From positions 1 through 29,086 of IMG/VR virus record IMGVR_UViG_3300035156_000213: 29,086 bases of DNA. One strand, 5' to 3'. This document shows positions 14,309-20,878 of this stretch, in pieces. The position numbers and the translations under genes are program-made. How positions within the stretch are numbered: the first letter of the stretch is position 1; every line of letters begins with the position of its first letter. Under the pieces are notes generated by a model. The model saw only the letters and a list, made by a program, of their open reading frames with translations. It made no database searches and was not told the DNA's origin. This DNA is from a virus.

Positions 14309-14318
14309 GGTCGCACTC

Positions 14319-14399
14319 CTAACCGGCGAACACGGCGACTAGAACGGCCGCCAGCACGAACGCCAGTGCCCCGGCGATCTCGCTGGGCGGGATCTTCAC
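14319..14399 (-). CDS. Tiny membrane protein (26 aa)
   Basis: The GTG start overlaps the upstream stop (GTGA at 14399-14396), and a TAG ends the frame ten bases before the nuclease start. The product opens MKIPPSEIAGALAFVLAAVL and continues as one membrane span to the end. The chaining at both ends supports it as a real gene. Function unknown; it may tune holin activity, as other tiny membrane proteins in lysis clusters do. Confidence 0.5.
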   Translation of the reverse strand: MKIPPSEIAGALAFVLAAVLVAVFAG

Positions 14400-14779
14400 C
14401 CCTCTTGCGCCTTCGCGTCGGGCTCGGGCGCGTCCTCGCGGGCCGCGGCCTCGGGCGCTTCCGGGCTGGGCTGAGTCGCGGCCTGCCGGAACGCCTCGGC
14501 CTGGGCGCGCTCCATGTTTGCCGCCTCCTGCGTCGCCTGCGGCGACATGGCGCCGCCCGGCTGGGCGATCGGAAGCTCGGTGGCAGGCGCGCTGTGCTCG
14601 GCCGTCCCGGTTTCGCCGAAGCCGAGCGCCGCCCGCTCTTCCGCCCGCAGCCGGGCCGCCTCGGCCTGTTCTGGCGTCGGCGGGGTCACGGTGCCCTCGC
14701 CGCGGATCTCGGGAGCGGGAAGGCCGCCGGGTTGCGGGGCCTCGGCGCCGGGTTGCGCTGTGCTTTCGTTGTCGCTCAT
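14396..14779 (-). CDS. Ala/Pro/Glu-rich disordered protein, MSDNE-type (127 aa)
   Basis: The start MSDNESTAQPGAEAPQPGG is chosen because AGAGGAA lies upstream; the frame is open further, through the 64-bp gap. The protein is made almost only of Ala, Pro, Glu, Gln and Gly, with one helical stretch (EQAEAARLRAEERAALGFGE), and should be disordered in large part. The MSDNE start and composition resemble the lone leftward gene at 11674-11928. It directly follows the holin-transglycosylase gene in the operon. No family is recognised. It might be a low-complexity virion or scaffold-like protein, which would be odd within a lysis operon. Confidence 0.55.
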   Translation of the reverse strand: MSDNESTAQPGAEAPQPGGLPAPEIRGEGTVTPPTPEQAEAARLRAEERAALGFGETGTAEHSAPATELPIAQPGGAMSPQATQEAANMERAQAEAFRQAATQPSPEAPEAAAREDAPEPDAKAQEG

Positions 14780-14843
14780 GTGCTGTTCCTCTGTTACGCG
14801 CGCACCATGCGCGCGATATGCTTCAATGGCGGACTGCGATCGG

Positions 14844-16265
14844 TCAAGCCATCGCCTCTCCGGTGAACGCCGTGGCGAAGCTCGGCGCCTCGCCTTCATC
14901 CGCCCAGCCGGCAACCCGGCTTTCCCGCATGGCGTCGCCGAACCACCGTGCGAACTCGGTGCAATGCTTGCCGGTTTCCGCAGGCCAGCACACGAGACGC
15001 CAGGGGTTGCGCGGGCTTTGCGCCTGCCGGATGCCGCCCGCGTTGTAGGCCGCGGCCACTAGGATCGGATCTAGCCCGGTTTTCGGGCGCTGGTGTGCGA
15101 TGTAGGCCGTTCCAGCGTCGAGCGACAAAGCCGGGTCAAACAGCTCTTTGACATCAACCGGCCGCCCGAGCATGTCGCCGGCGGTGTCTGTCAAGGTTTG
15201 CATGAGGCCGCCCGACTCTCGGCGGTCGGGCTCAACCCGGTGCGCGTTCGGGTCGCCGTGGCTTTCGGTGGCGACGGTGGCGACGATCAGCTCAACAGGC
15301 ACGTTCCACTTTTTGCCGGCGCTCAGGATCAGCGGGCCATACTCGCGCCAGATCTCGCGCACGGTTTCGGGCTCGCCCACGGTGCGGTGCGCCGCCCCGC
15401 CCGTCGAGATCCCGTCCGCCGTCAACCGCCACACCACCGAGCCCGGAAACCTGTTGTGCGGCCGAGCCAGGGCCGCGAGCTGGACCGGCGACAGACCCGC
15501 GACGCCGCGGGTAGGCGCCACGGGCCGCGCGGGCCGCCCAGGCAAGGCCGCAGGCAGCGCAGGTGGCGCCGGGGGCACCACGACCACCGGCGGCGCCGCA
15601 ACAGGCCCCACACCTTTGCCCAGGGGCTCGGCGAGCCCTTGAAGGGCATCTTTGATGGTTTGGTCCTTGCTCTGAGAGCTGCTAGAGCTGCCAAAGTAGA
15701 ACCCGGACACCTGATCGGCGCGCGATGCCTGCCGGCCGATCACGACGCCGATAATCGTGAAGATCGCGTTTGAAAGGATCGGGTCAATCTGGATGCGGAA
15801 AAAGCCGCTTGCTACCAGCAAGCCGAGGCCGCCGCCCGTCATGATGTAAGCGAGTACGCGATCGTTCCAGAGGATCGTTTTCCCGACTTCAAAGATCGCA
15901 GGCGCGAGCCCGGTGTCGAGCGCGCTCTTGCGTGCGTCGGACCGGTCAAGCTGGGCGAGCTGTTCAAACTTGAACGGTAGCTCGGCCTCGATCCTCTTTA
16001 GTTCCAGCTCGGCCTTTTGCAGCACTTCCCGCAAGTTCGGGTCGCTTTCGTGCTTTGCGACAATCTGAACGATCTGTTCATTGGACAACGCGGCGCGGCC
16101 GTTGGGGAGCTGGGCGGCCGGCGCCTCGCCATCGGGCAGAAACTGCGCCAGCCATGGCGTGACCGCGGCGGAGGCGATCAGGCCGAAGGGCGGCGGCAGC
16201 AACCCTTTCAACAACGTCGGCGCCGCGACTTTCAGGACGGACGCCACGACGGGAGGAATGTCCAT
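14844..16265 (-). CDS. Holin fused to lytic transglycosylase (473 aa)
   Basis: The start MDIPPVVASVLK has AGGTGG upstream; a longer frame is unsupported. The N-terminal 200 residues match the 3TM-type phage holins: a hydrophobic start, a charged helix with LDRSDARKSALD (about 106-117), two membrane segments (about 137-156 and 163-177) and the FYFGSSSSSQ end seen in stand-alone holins. A proline/alanine linker follows (about 215-265). The C-terminal part is a GH23/SLT-type transglycosylase with catalytic Glu334 (ATESHG), GLMQTL (353-358) and AYNAGG (about 406-411), which cuts peptidoglycan glycan strands. A normal holin is a third of this size. The fusion would put pore-forming and cell-wall-cutting parts on one chain, probably with the enzyme reaching the periplasm from the membrane. 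Confidence 0.8.
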   Translation of the reverse strand: MDIPPVVASVLKVAAPTLLKGLLPPPFGLIASAAVTPWLAQFLPDGEAPAAQLPNGRAALSNEQIVQIVAKHESDPNLREVLQKAELELKRIEAELPFKFEQLAQLDRSDARKSALDTGLAPAIFEVGKTILWNDRVLAYIMTGGGLGLLVASGFFRIQIDPILSNAIFTIIGVVIGRQASRADQVSGFYFGSSSSSQSKDQTIKDALQGLAEPLGKGVGPVAAPPVVVVPPAPPALPAALPGRPARPVAPTRGVAGLSPVQLAALARPHNRFPGSVVWRLTADGISTGGAAHRTVGEPETVREIWREYGPLILSAGKKWNVPVELIVATVATESHGDPNAHRVEPDRRESGGLMQTLTDTAGDMLGRPVDVKELFDPALSLDAGTAYIAHQRPKTGLDPILVAAAYNAGGIRQAQSPRNPWRLVCWPAETGKHCTEFARWFGDAMRESRVAGWADEGEAPSFATAFTGEAMA

Positions 16266-16288
16266 GTTCCACCTTTCTCTGAACGGCA

Positions 16289-16453
16289 TCATTCGCTTTG
16301 CACCGGCGCGTCGCACTTGCAGCGAGTGCCAACGAAGCCGGCAATGAGCGTCACGCCGAGGGGTGCCCAGCCAACGCGGCCGTCTATCCATTCAATCGTC
16401 GTGAGAACGCCCATGGAAAAGACTATGACCGTGCGGGCGATAGCGTCGCTCAT
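16289..16453 (-). CDS. Small membrane protein upstream of the holin-lysin (54 aa)
   Basis: The start overlaps the upstream stop (ATGA at 16453-16450) and the stop lies 23 bases before the holin-transglycosylase start. The product starts MSDAIARTVIVFSMGVL and has two short hydrophobic stretches (about 5-20 and 29-42) and CKC near its end. It could be a small holin or antiholin partner. It is supported by the coupling and the hydrophobic pattern, not by homology. Confidence 0.5.
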   Translation of the reverse strand: MSDAIARTVIVFSMGVLTTIEWIDGRVGWAPLGVTLIAGFVGTRCKCDAPVQSE

Positions 16454-16662
16454 GCCTTGTCCTCCGGCCCGGCATCATACGCGACGGCGACGCGGTAGCG
16501 CCCGCCCTGGCGAATGACGGTGGCCCCGAGAATGGCCCCGAGGGGCCGCCAGCCGGCCGCGTCGCCGAGATAGGCGCGCGTCGGCACCGTTTCTCCCGGC
16601 TTCGCCGAGCCGGCTTGCAGTGCCCCCACCGGCGGAGGGTCCGCGACGCTCACGAAACTCAT
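16450..16662 (-). CDS. Small protein of the leftward operon (70 aa)
   Basis: The start MSFVSVADPPPVGALQ is fixed by an ATGA overlap with the upstream stop (16662-16659). The frame is open further upstream but would run through the preceding gene. The chain is mixed hydrophobic with a beta-like end (GAILGATVIRQGGRYRVAVA). There is no membrane segment or Cys. No family is recognised. It is coupled to both neighbours. Confidence 0.55.
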   Translation of the reverse strand: MSFVSVADPPPVGALQAGSAKPGETVPTRAYLGDAAGWRPLGAILGATVIRQGGRYRVAVAYDAGPEDKA

Positions 16663-16850
16663 CGGAACCACCCTGTTGAGCTTTCCACAACCGCCATCCA
16701 CAGCAAGGCGACTACGCACAGCGTCATGGATATCAAGGCGAAGATGAACGAACCCCAACTGGCCGCGATGAACACCGAGACGAACGCGAACACCGCCACG
16801 ACGCCCAGCAGCACGAAGGCGATGCGCGCCGAGATCCGGCGGAGTTTCAT
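16659..16850 (-). CDS. Two-span membrane protein (63 aa)
   Basis: After MKLRRISAR it has two clear membrane spans (about 10-30, IAFVLLGVVAVFAFVSVFIA, and 33-55) and a short tail. The positive N-terminus predicts a cytoplasmic start, so both ends should lie inside. The start overlaps the upstream stop (ATGA at 16850-16847) and the stop overlaps the next start. The size and topology fit a class II holin or an antiholin, in line with the holin-lysin two genes further on. No sequence family is claimed. Confidence 0.6.
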   Translation of the reverse strand: MKLRRISARIAFVLLGVVAVFAFVSVFIAASWGSFIFALISMTLCVVALLWMAVVESSTGWFR

Positions 16851-17167
16851 GTTGCACCCCCAAGCCGGAGAATGAGGACGCGGGCTCTGTCCATGCGCCT
16901 TCCGGCGATGGTGTCGCCCTCATCGCGGGTTCCGGAGCCGTCCGTCACGCCGTTGCGAAACTCGCCTTGGCAACACAGTTCGTAAAGCGATTGCAGCTCA
17001 TGCAACAACTCCGGCGCGGCGGCGATCAGCACGGCGTTCGCTTCGCACTCCGCCGCGGGGCGAACGGGCCTGATATCCGCGACCATGACGCCATCAGGCC
17101 CCATGACGCATAGGGGATAGTTATGCTTGTAAGGCTGGCGCCACGGGCCGGGAGTGTGCGCGCTCAC
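16847..17167 (-). CDS. Phage HTPGPW/ANA-LIAAAPELL-type protein (106 aa)
   Basis: The GTG start at 17167 overlaps the upstream stop (GTGA). The product begins MSAHTPGPWRQPYKHN and contains ANAVLIAAAPELLHELQSLYE, a pattern I know from many small phage proteins of unknown function. It has a pair of adjacent Cys and a charged middle. It is soluble and probably alpha-beta. Its family is widespread in phage early or accessory operons, but its action is not known. Confidence 0.65.
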   Translation of the reverse strand: MSAHTPGPWRQPYKHNYPLCVMGPDGVMVADIRPVRPAAECEANAVLIAAAPELLHELQSLYELCCQGEFRNGVTDGSGTRDEGDTIAGRRMDRARVLILRLGGAT

Positions 17168-17421
17168 GGCTGGTCCCGATCGTCGCGGCAAACGTGCTGA
17201 TCCTCGAAGCCTGGGCGTTGCTGGGGGAGGTGGTGGCCCGCTCCGCTCCACATGGCGGCGATGGCGCCGCGCGCCGCGGCCATCCTCGCCACTTCGGCGA
17301 GAGCGTCCAAGTCAATGCGGCGCGTGGTGATGCCTTGCCTTTCCAGCTCGGCCGCGAGCGCATCGCGGACGCTGGGAAGGCGCACGTTGCGCGGGTAGCA
17401 CCCCGCGTCATCGTCAGGCAT
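17164..17421 (-). CDS. Small unknown protein (85 aa)
   Basis: The start MPDDDAGCYPRNVRLPS is backed by GGAGGGGG just upstream; the open frame extends further upstream but lacks such a site. Two helices are likely (PSVRDALAAELERQGI and DALAEVARMAAARGAIAAMW) and the C-terminus is His/Gln/Asp-rich. The end overlaps the next start by four bases. No family is recognised. Confidence 0.55.
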   Translation of the reverse strand: MPDDDAGCYPRNVRLPSVRDALAAELERQGITTRRIDLDALAEVARMAAARGAIAAMWSGAGHHLPQQRPGFEDQHVCRDDRDQP

Positions 17422-17596
17422 GGTCCCCCTCCACGAAAACAGGGGCGGTTTGCGGCGCCAAGCCGCGCCATGCCCGTTGGTAGCAGTAGCAGCCCTGGGC
17501 AAGGCGGCATCGCACGCCGCGGACCGGGCACCCTTCGAGTTCCTGTTCCCGCCGGAGCGCGGCGGCGAGGGCTTCGGCGTCGTCATCGGTGGGCAT
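17414..17596 (-). CDS. Small Cys-rich protein (60 aa)
   Basis: The start MPTDDDAEALAAALRREQ follows AGGGAG. The middle holds CPVRGVRCRLAQGCYCYQ, four Cys that could bind a metal ion; the rest is helical at the N-terminus. It overlaps the next gene by eight bases and the previous one by fourteen, typical of this operon. The function is unknown. It is one of several short leftward genes near the divergent promoter. Confidence 0.55.
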   Translation of the reverse strand: MPTDDDAEALAAALRREQELEGCPVRGVRCRLAQGCYCYQRAWRGLAPQTAPVFVEGDHA

Positions 17597-17807
17597 CGTC
17601 CAGCTCCCTTTCGTTCGGCGCAGTCGGCGTATTGCGACCTTCCCGATTATCGTGGTCTTCAATGAACCGCGCGACTTCCGCCGCCAAATCGTGCGTCTCG
17701 GCCGTCATATATTGCAGCCCCGAGGCTTTCTGCCGTTCATTGGAAGCCTGAACATACTTCCGGCAAAGGAACTCGAAAAGCAGATGTTCAAGATCGCTCG
17801 CGCTCAT
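17583..17807 (-). CDS. Small helical protein (74 aa)
   Basis: It has an ATG start at 17807 with AAGGAACGG upstream. The product begins MSASDLEHLLFEFLCRKYVQ and is helical, with a charged, probably loose C-terminus (EGRNTPTAPNERELDDAH). The stop overlaps the next start. No family is recognised. Small proteins of this sort near an operon start are often host-takeover or regulatory factors, but that is only context. Confidence 0.55.
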   Translation of the reverse strand: MSASDLEHLLFEFLCRKYVQASNERQKASGLQYMTAETHDLAAEVARFIEDHDNREGRNTPTAPNERELDDAHR

Positions 17808-17823
17808 CGTTCCGTTCCTTCGT

Positions 17824-17901
17824 TCAGCGGAACAGGGCCGGGCCGAGCGTCACGGCCAGGATGACGGCAGCGGCGATCAGATCTTCCAAGGTTCCGGGCA
17901 T
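17824..17901 (-). CDS. Tiny membrane protein at operon start (25 aa)
   Basis: The frame MPGTLEDLIAAAVILAVTLG ends ALFR and stop, with one clear membrane span. GGAAC lies eight bases upstream. It is the first reading frame after the leftward promoter. An overlapping frame from the ATG at 17914 is basic and non-membrane, and less likely. The call rests on hydrophobic pattern and position. Confidence 0.4.
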   Translation of the reverse strand: MPGTLEDLIAAAVILAVTLGPALFR

Positions 17902-17946
17902 CGCTCATGTTCCGCATCGTTCGCCGGGTTGTTTCCGGCAACAGGA

Positions 17947-17976
17947 ACCCTACGCTCCGCCGGAGGTTGCGGTCAA
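17947..17976 (-). promoter_or_regulatory. Leftward promoter of the lysis operon (TAGGGT type)
   Basis: On the minus strand, TTGACC (17976-17971), an 18-bp spacer, TAGGGT (17952-17947), followed by TCCTGTTGCCGG as in the 5489 and 7307 blocks. It is the best -35 box of the set and would drive the whole leftward operon. Its -35 box overlaps the -35 box of the rightward promoter. Confidence 0.55.
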
Positions 17977-17995
17977 CGTTAAAGCGATGTAGCTT
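17967..17995 (+). promoter_or_regulatory. Rightward early promoter with interleaved inverted repeats
   Basis: TTGCGG (17967-17972), a 17-bp spacer, TAGCTT (17990-17995). Two inverted repeats interleave around it: GGTTGC (17965-17970) with GCAACC (17996-18001), and CGTTAA (17977-17982) with TTAACG (18002-18007). These are good operator candidates for a switch between the two directions. Confidence 0.5.
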
Positions 17996-18023
17996 GCAAC
18001 CTTAACGCAGGAGGAAGCCGCGC

Positions 18024-18389
18024 ATGAGTTTGACCGCGCACGCCGAGGCGGAGCTACGGGCCGCCGGCATGTTCGACAAGGACAGCGACTTTGACGGTGC
18101 GCTCGGCCCGGCCGTGCTGCAACTGGTCGAGCTGTTCGCCAAGCAAGGGCACAGCGGCGGCGGCGCCCCCACCGTCATTGAGCTGTTCGGAAGGCTGGCG
18201 CAGTCCCTGCCCATCATGCCGCTGACCGGCAAGGATGACGAATGGATAGACCGGGGCGAGGGCCTGTTGCAGAACCGCCGCTGTTCGCGCGTCTTCAAGA
18301 GCGCGGGCGGCGAGGCTTTCGACGTGAACGGACCGGCGGGCGTCCCGGCGGCGATCACGTTCCCTTACAACCCACCGAAGGAATACTAG
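18024..18389 (+). CDS. Conserved phage protein of unknown function (121 aa)
   Basis: It starts MSLTAHAEAELRAAGMFDKD with AGGAGG upstream. The core (LVELFAKQGHSGGGAPTVI, then LPLTGKDDEWIDR, then QNRRCSRVFK) matches a small protein found in many phages and prophages, including early regions; no activity is known for it. It looks like a mixed alpha-beta fold with one conserved Cys. It is the first gene of the rightward early operon. The identification by pattern is fairly good, the function open. Confidence 0.7.
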   Translation: MSLTAHAEAELRAAGMFDKDSDFDGALGPAVLQLVELFAKQGHSGGGAPTVIELFGRLAQSLPIMPLTGKDDEWIDRGEGLLQNRRCSRVFKSAGGEAFDVNGPAGVPAAITFPYNPPKEY

Positions 18390-18393
18390 CGCC

Positions 18394-18603
18394 ATGCCAC
18401 GGCCATCGCACCCGGAACCGCACGCGCGGAAGTTGCTCTACCTGGCCGAAACGATGTGGGGCGAAATCAAGGATTACCACCACACGATGCAGTTCGCCAG
18501 CGAGGCGGAGGCGGTTCGGCGCCTCTTGCGCGTCGGACTCAACGTGGAACAGCAACGCATCGCCCGCGCCCAAACACGGGCTAGGAGGCGGCGCAATGGG
18601 TAA
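18394..18603 (+). CDS. Ribbon-helix-helix-like regulator (69 aa)
   Basis: Residues 22-52 (WGEIKDYHHTMQFASEAEAV, RRLLRVGLN) look like the strand-helix-helix core of Arc/MetJ-type DNA-binding proteins. The C-terminus is very basic (RAQTRARRRRNG). It is four bases behind the first early gene and overlaps the next start. As the second gene after the divergent promoter it could act on the inverted repeats there. This is inferred from fold-like pattern and position. Confidence 0.5.
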   Translation: MPRPSHPEPHARKLLYLAETMWGEIKDYHHTMQFASEAEAVRRLLRVGLNVEQQRIARAQTRARRRRNG

Positions 18604-19372
18604 ACGGCGCAACAAATCTATGGTTGAGTTGGCGGCGGCAGTCATGCGGGATGTGAGGGAAGGCCGCGCGAAGCTCGCCGCGATGGGCGATTATGTGGCA
18701 GTCGAGCCCGTCAAGCTCCGGTCGCACGAACCCTGCAACTATGACGACTGCCAATGGCCCGGCCAGTGCGACGGCCGGCATTGCTTGGAAGCCGGCGGCG
18801 CCGTTCGCCTGACACCGGAAGAGATGCAAGAAAGGGGAGCGCCTATGCAGAGCAACGTTGAACTTCTCGCCCAGGCGATGACGTTTCGCGTCCTGGCCGA
18901 TGCGCCCGAGTCCAAAGGGCCGTTCATCCTAGAGTGCGACCATTGGGTAAGCCCCACGGACGGTGCGGCCATAATGGAGGCTTGGACGCACGCCTTTAAG
19001 AAAGCTGGACGCGAACCGCCGCCGCCGTTGCTTGTGCTGGGCGCCGGCTTCCGGTTGCGGTCGGCGGAAGCCGACGCCCACGTCGCGCTCGCTTGCGGAG
19101 CGTGCGGAACCGCATACATCGCAACCGTCCCGGCCGAGGCGTTGCAGAACGAACAGACGCGCGCGCAATGCGCCGCCCTCGCACTGCCGCTGTGCGAGGC
19201 GTGCGAGGGCAAGCCCGCGAAGCCGCAGACCCGCGATGGCGCGATGGACGCCGCTGTGGATGCGCTGGCGAAGGTGTTGCAAACCCACCCCTACACCGAT
19301 GAAGCCGGGCGCATCGCCTTGGCGAACACCATCGGCGCCGCCGTGCTGGCGCGCCTCGCCACGAAGCGATGA
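18596..19372 (+). CDS. Cys-rich, probably zinc-binding protein (258 aa)
   Basis: The start MGKRRNKSMVELAAAVMRD has AGGAGG upstream and overlaps the end of the RHH-like gene. The first part has Cys47, 52, 58 and 63 (CNYDDCQWPGQCDGRHC), probably one metal site. The second part has Cys167/170 and Cys200/203 (ACGACG, LCEACEG), a ribbon-like arrangement. An internal ATG at residue 84 with AGGGGAG before it could give a shorter product starting MQSNVELLAQAM. No family is recognised. It may be a regulator or a replication accessory, judged by place only. Confidence 0.6.
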   Translation: MGKRRNKSMVELAAAVMRDVREGRAKLAAMGDYVAVEPVKLRSHEPCNYDDCQWPGQCDGRHCLEAGGAVRLTPEEMQERGAPMQSNVELLAQAMTFRVLADAPESKGPFILECDHWVSPTDGAAIMEAWTHAFKKAGREPPPPLLVLGAGFRLRSAEADAHVALACGACGTAYIATVPAEALQNEQTRAQCAALALPLCEACEGKPAKPQTRDGAMDAAVDALAKVLQTHPYTDEAGRIALANTIGAAVLARLATKR

Positions 19373-19427
19373 CGCTTGCAACCGGCGCGAAAGCGTTGCA
19401 TGTTATGCGTCGATAGGAACACGAACG

Positions 19428-20201
19428 ATGCCAATCAGCCTCGACACCTTGGAGCAAGGCGGCACGCCGCGCCCTCCGCGCTTGCTGGTTTACGGTGTCA
19501 AAGGCATCGGAAAAACCACCTTCGCCTCGCACGCGCCGAACCCCGTGTTCCTGAACCTGGAAGACGGGATGACCTCGATTGACGCTCCTTTCTGGCGCCT
19601 CCGCAGCTATGCGGAAGTCGAGGAAGCCATCGGCGCGCTACACCAGCAAGCCCACGCGTTCCAGACCGTCGTGCTCGATAGCCTCGACTGGTTCGAGCCC
19701 ATGGTGTGGGCGGAGACTTGCGCGCGGAACAAGTGGAAGAGCATAGAAACACCGGGTTACGGCAAGGGATACAAGGCCGCGATACCACTGTGGCAAGATA
19801 TCCTCGCGGACCTCACGGCGCTCCGCGACTACCGCAAAATGACCGTGATTTTGCTCGCGCACCCGCAAGTGAAGCGTTTTGACAGTCCCGAAACCGACCC
19901 TTACGACCGGTATCGGCTGAAACTGAACGAGAACGGCGGCGCGCTTGTGGAGCAAGCGGTTGATGCCGTGCTGTTCGCCAACTTCCGCACGAGCACCATC
20001 GCCAGCGAGACGACGAAAGGGGCCGTCCGCGCCGTCAGCAGTGGCGAGCGGTTCCTTTTCACCACCGAGCGCCCGGCATACACGGCGAAAAACCGCTACG
20101 GTTTGCCCGACGTGTTGCCGCTTCAATGGGATGCGCTGGCGCAGCACATCCCGTGGTTCAAGAACCCTCAACCCTCTGAATATGCCGAACAAGGAACCTA
20201 G
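19428..20201 (+). CDS. RecA/Sak4-like single-strand annealing ATPase (257 aa)
   Basis: The start MPISLDTLEQGG is preceded by AGGAAC; the longer frame overlaps the upstream gene. Walker A is GVKGIGKT (23-30) and Walker B VVLDSLDW (Asp84). The HQQAHAFQTVV, RKMTVILLAHPQVK and later blocks fit the phage AAA_24/Sak4 ATPases, short RecA-core proteins that assist single-strand annealing and recombination. The length is typical for the family. Its neighbour, a DUF669 protein, is the usual partner. Together they likely pair single strands during recombination-linked replication. The family is quite certain; the exact biochemistry of this one is inferred. Confidence 0.85.
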   Translation: MPISLDTLEQGGTPRPPRLLVYGVKGIGKTTFASHAPNPVFLNLEDGMTSIDAPFWRLRSYAEVEEAIGALHQQAHAFQTVVLDSLDWFEPMVWAETCARNKWKSIETPGYGKGYKAAIPLWQDILADLTALRDYRKMTVILLAHPQVKRFDSPETDPYDRYRLKLNENGGALVEQAVDAVLFANFRTSTIASETTKGAVRAVSSGERFLFTTERPAYTAKNRYGLPDVLPLQWDALAQHIPWFKNPQPSEYAEQGT

Positions 20202-20207
20202 CGAACC

Positions 20208-20723
20208 ATGGCACAACTGACTTTCGACGCCACCACCGTCGCGCCCAGCTCTGAACGCGGCCCGATCCCTAAGGGGAAGTGGCTCGGCCAAATCATCCGC
20301 TCTGAGATGAGGAACACGAAATCGGGCAGCGGTTCTTACCTGGAACTCGAAATCGAGTTCCTCGACCCCGCGCTGCCTGGGCGCAAGATCTGGGACCGCC
20401 TCAACCTCGACAACCCGAATGAGCAGGCGGTTTCGATCGCGCGCCGCACGCTTTCCGCGATCTGCCACGCGGTCGGCGTGATGGCGGTGACGGACAGCGA
20501 AGAGCTGCATTTCAAGCCGTTGATGGTGACGGTCGGGCCGCGCCGGGACGATCCGGAGCAAACGGAGGTGAAGGGCTACAGCTCGCACGGTGGCGCTCTG
20601 GGCGCGGACAACATCGCTCGCCCGGCGCGGGTCAGTGGCGTAGGCCACACCGCCCAGGCGATGGCAGAGGCGCAGATGGCGACGGCCTCGGCCGGCAACG
20701 CTAACAAGCCCTGGCGGAAGTAG
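20208..20723 (+). CDS. DUF669 ssDNA-binding-like protein (171 aa)
   Basis: It starts six bases after the ATPase stop. The body (GPIPKGKWLGQIIRSEMRNT, then LELEIEFLDPALPGRKIWDR) is an OB-like beta-domain typical of DUF669, and the flexible Ala/Gln-rich end closes with NKPWRK. DUF669 proteins nearly always accompany Sak4-type ATPases in phages and are thought to act as their single-strand binding partners. The adjacency here agrees with that. Confidence 0.85.
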   Translation: MAQLTFDATTVAPSSERGPIPKGKWLGQIIRSEMRNTKSGSGSYLELEIEFLDPALPGRKIWDRLNLDNPNEQAVSIARRTLSAICHAVGVMAVTDSEELHFKPLMVTVGPRRDDPEQTEVKGYSSHGGALGADNIARPARVSGVGHTAQAMAEAQMATASAGNANKPWRK

Positions 20724-20728
20724 CCTGG

Positions 20729-20878
20729 ATGCGCGGGGGAATGCCCAGGGTCCTGTTCCTGGCAATGGGCATTCCCCTCGCCGTTCTTGCGCTCGACGCG
20801 CCGAACCCCGTGGCCTTCGTGGTGGCGCTCGCCTTGCTGGCCCTCTGGGCTTGGCGCGCGTGGATAGGAGATCCGTGA
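20729..20878 (+). CDS. Two-span membrane protein (49 aa)
   Basis: The frame MRGGMPRVLFLAMGIPLAVL continues with a second hydrophobic segment (VAFVVALALLALWAW). GGAAG lies nine bases upstream, and the stop overlaps the next ATG (TGATG). A membrane protein among replication genes is unusual but common enough in phages. Function unknown. Confidence 0.55.
   Translation: MRGGMPRVLFLAMGIPLAVLALDAPNPVAFVVALALLALWAWRAWIGDP

Noticed and set aside
19377-19400. TGCAAC/GTTGCA inverted repeat before the Sak4-like gene
   Set aside because: Only 6-bp arms; it shares GCTTGCAACC with 17992-18001, which is suggestive of a common operator, but too short to support a feature.
19638-20765. 375-residue minus-strand frame
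   Set aside because: Antisense to the Sak4-like ATPase and DUF669 genes, whose motifs are clear.
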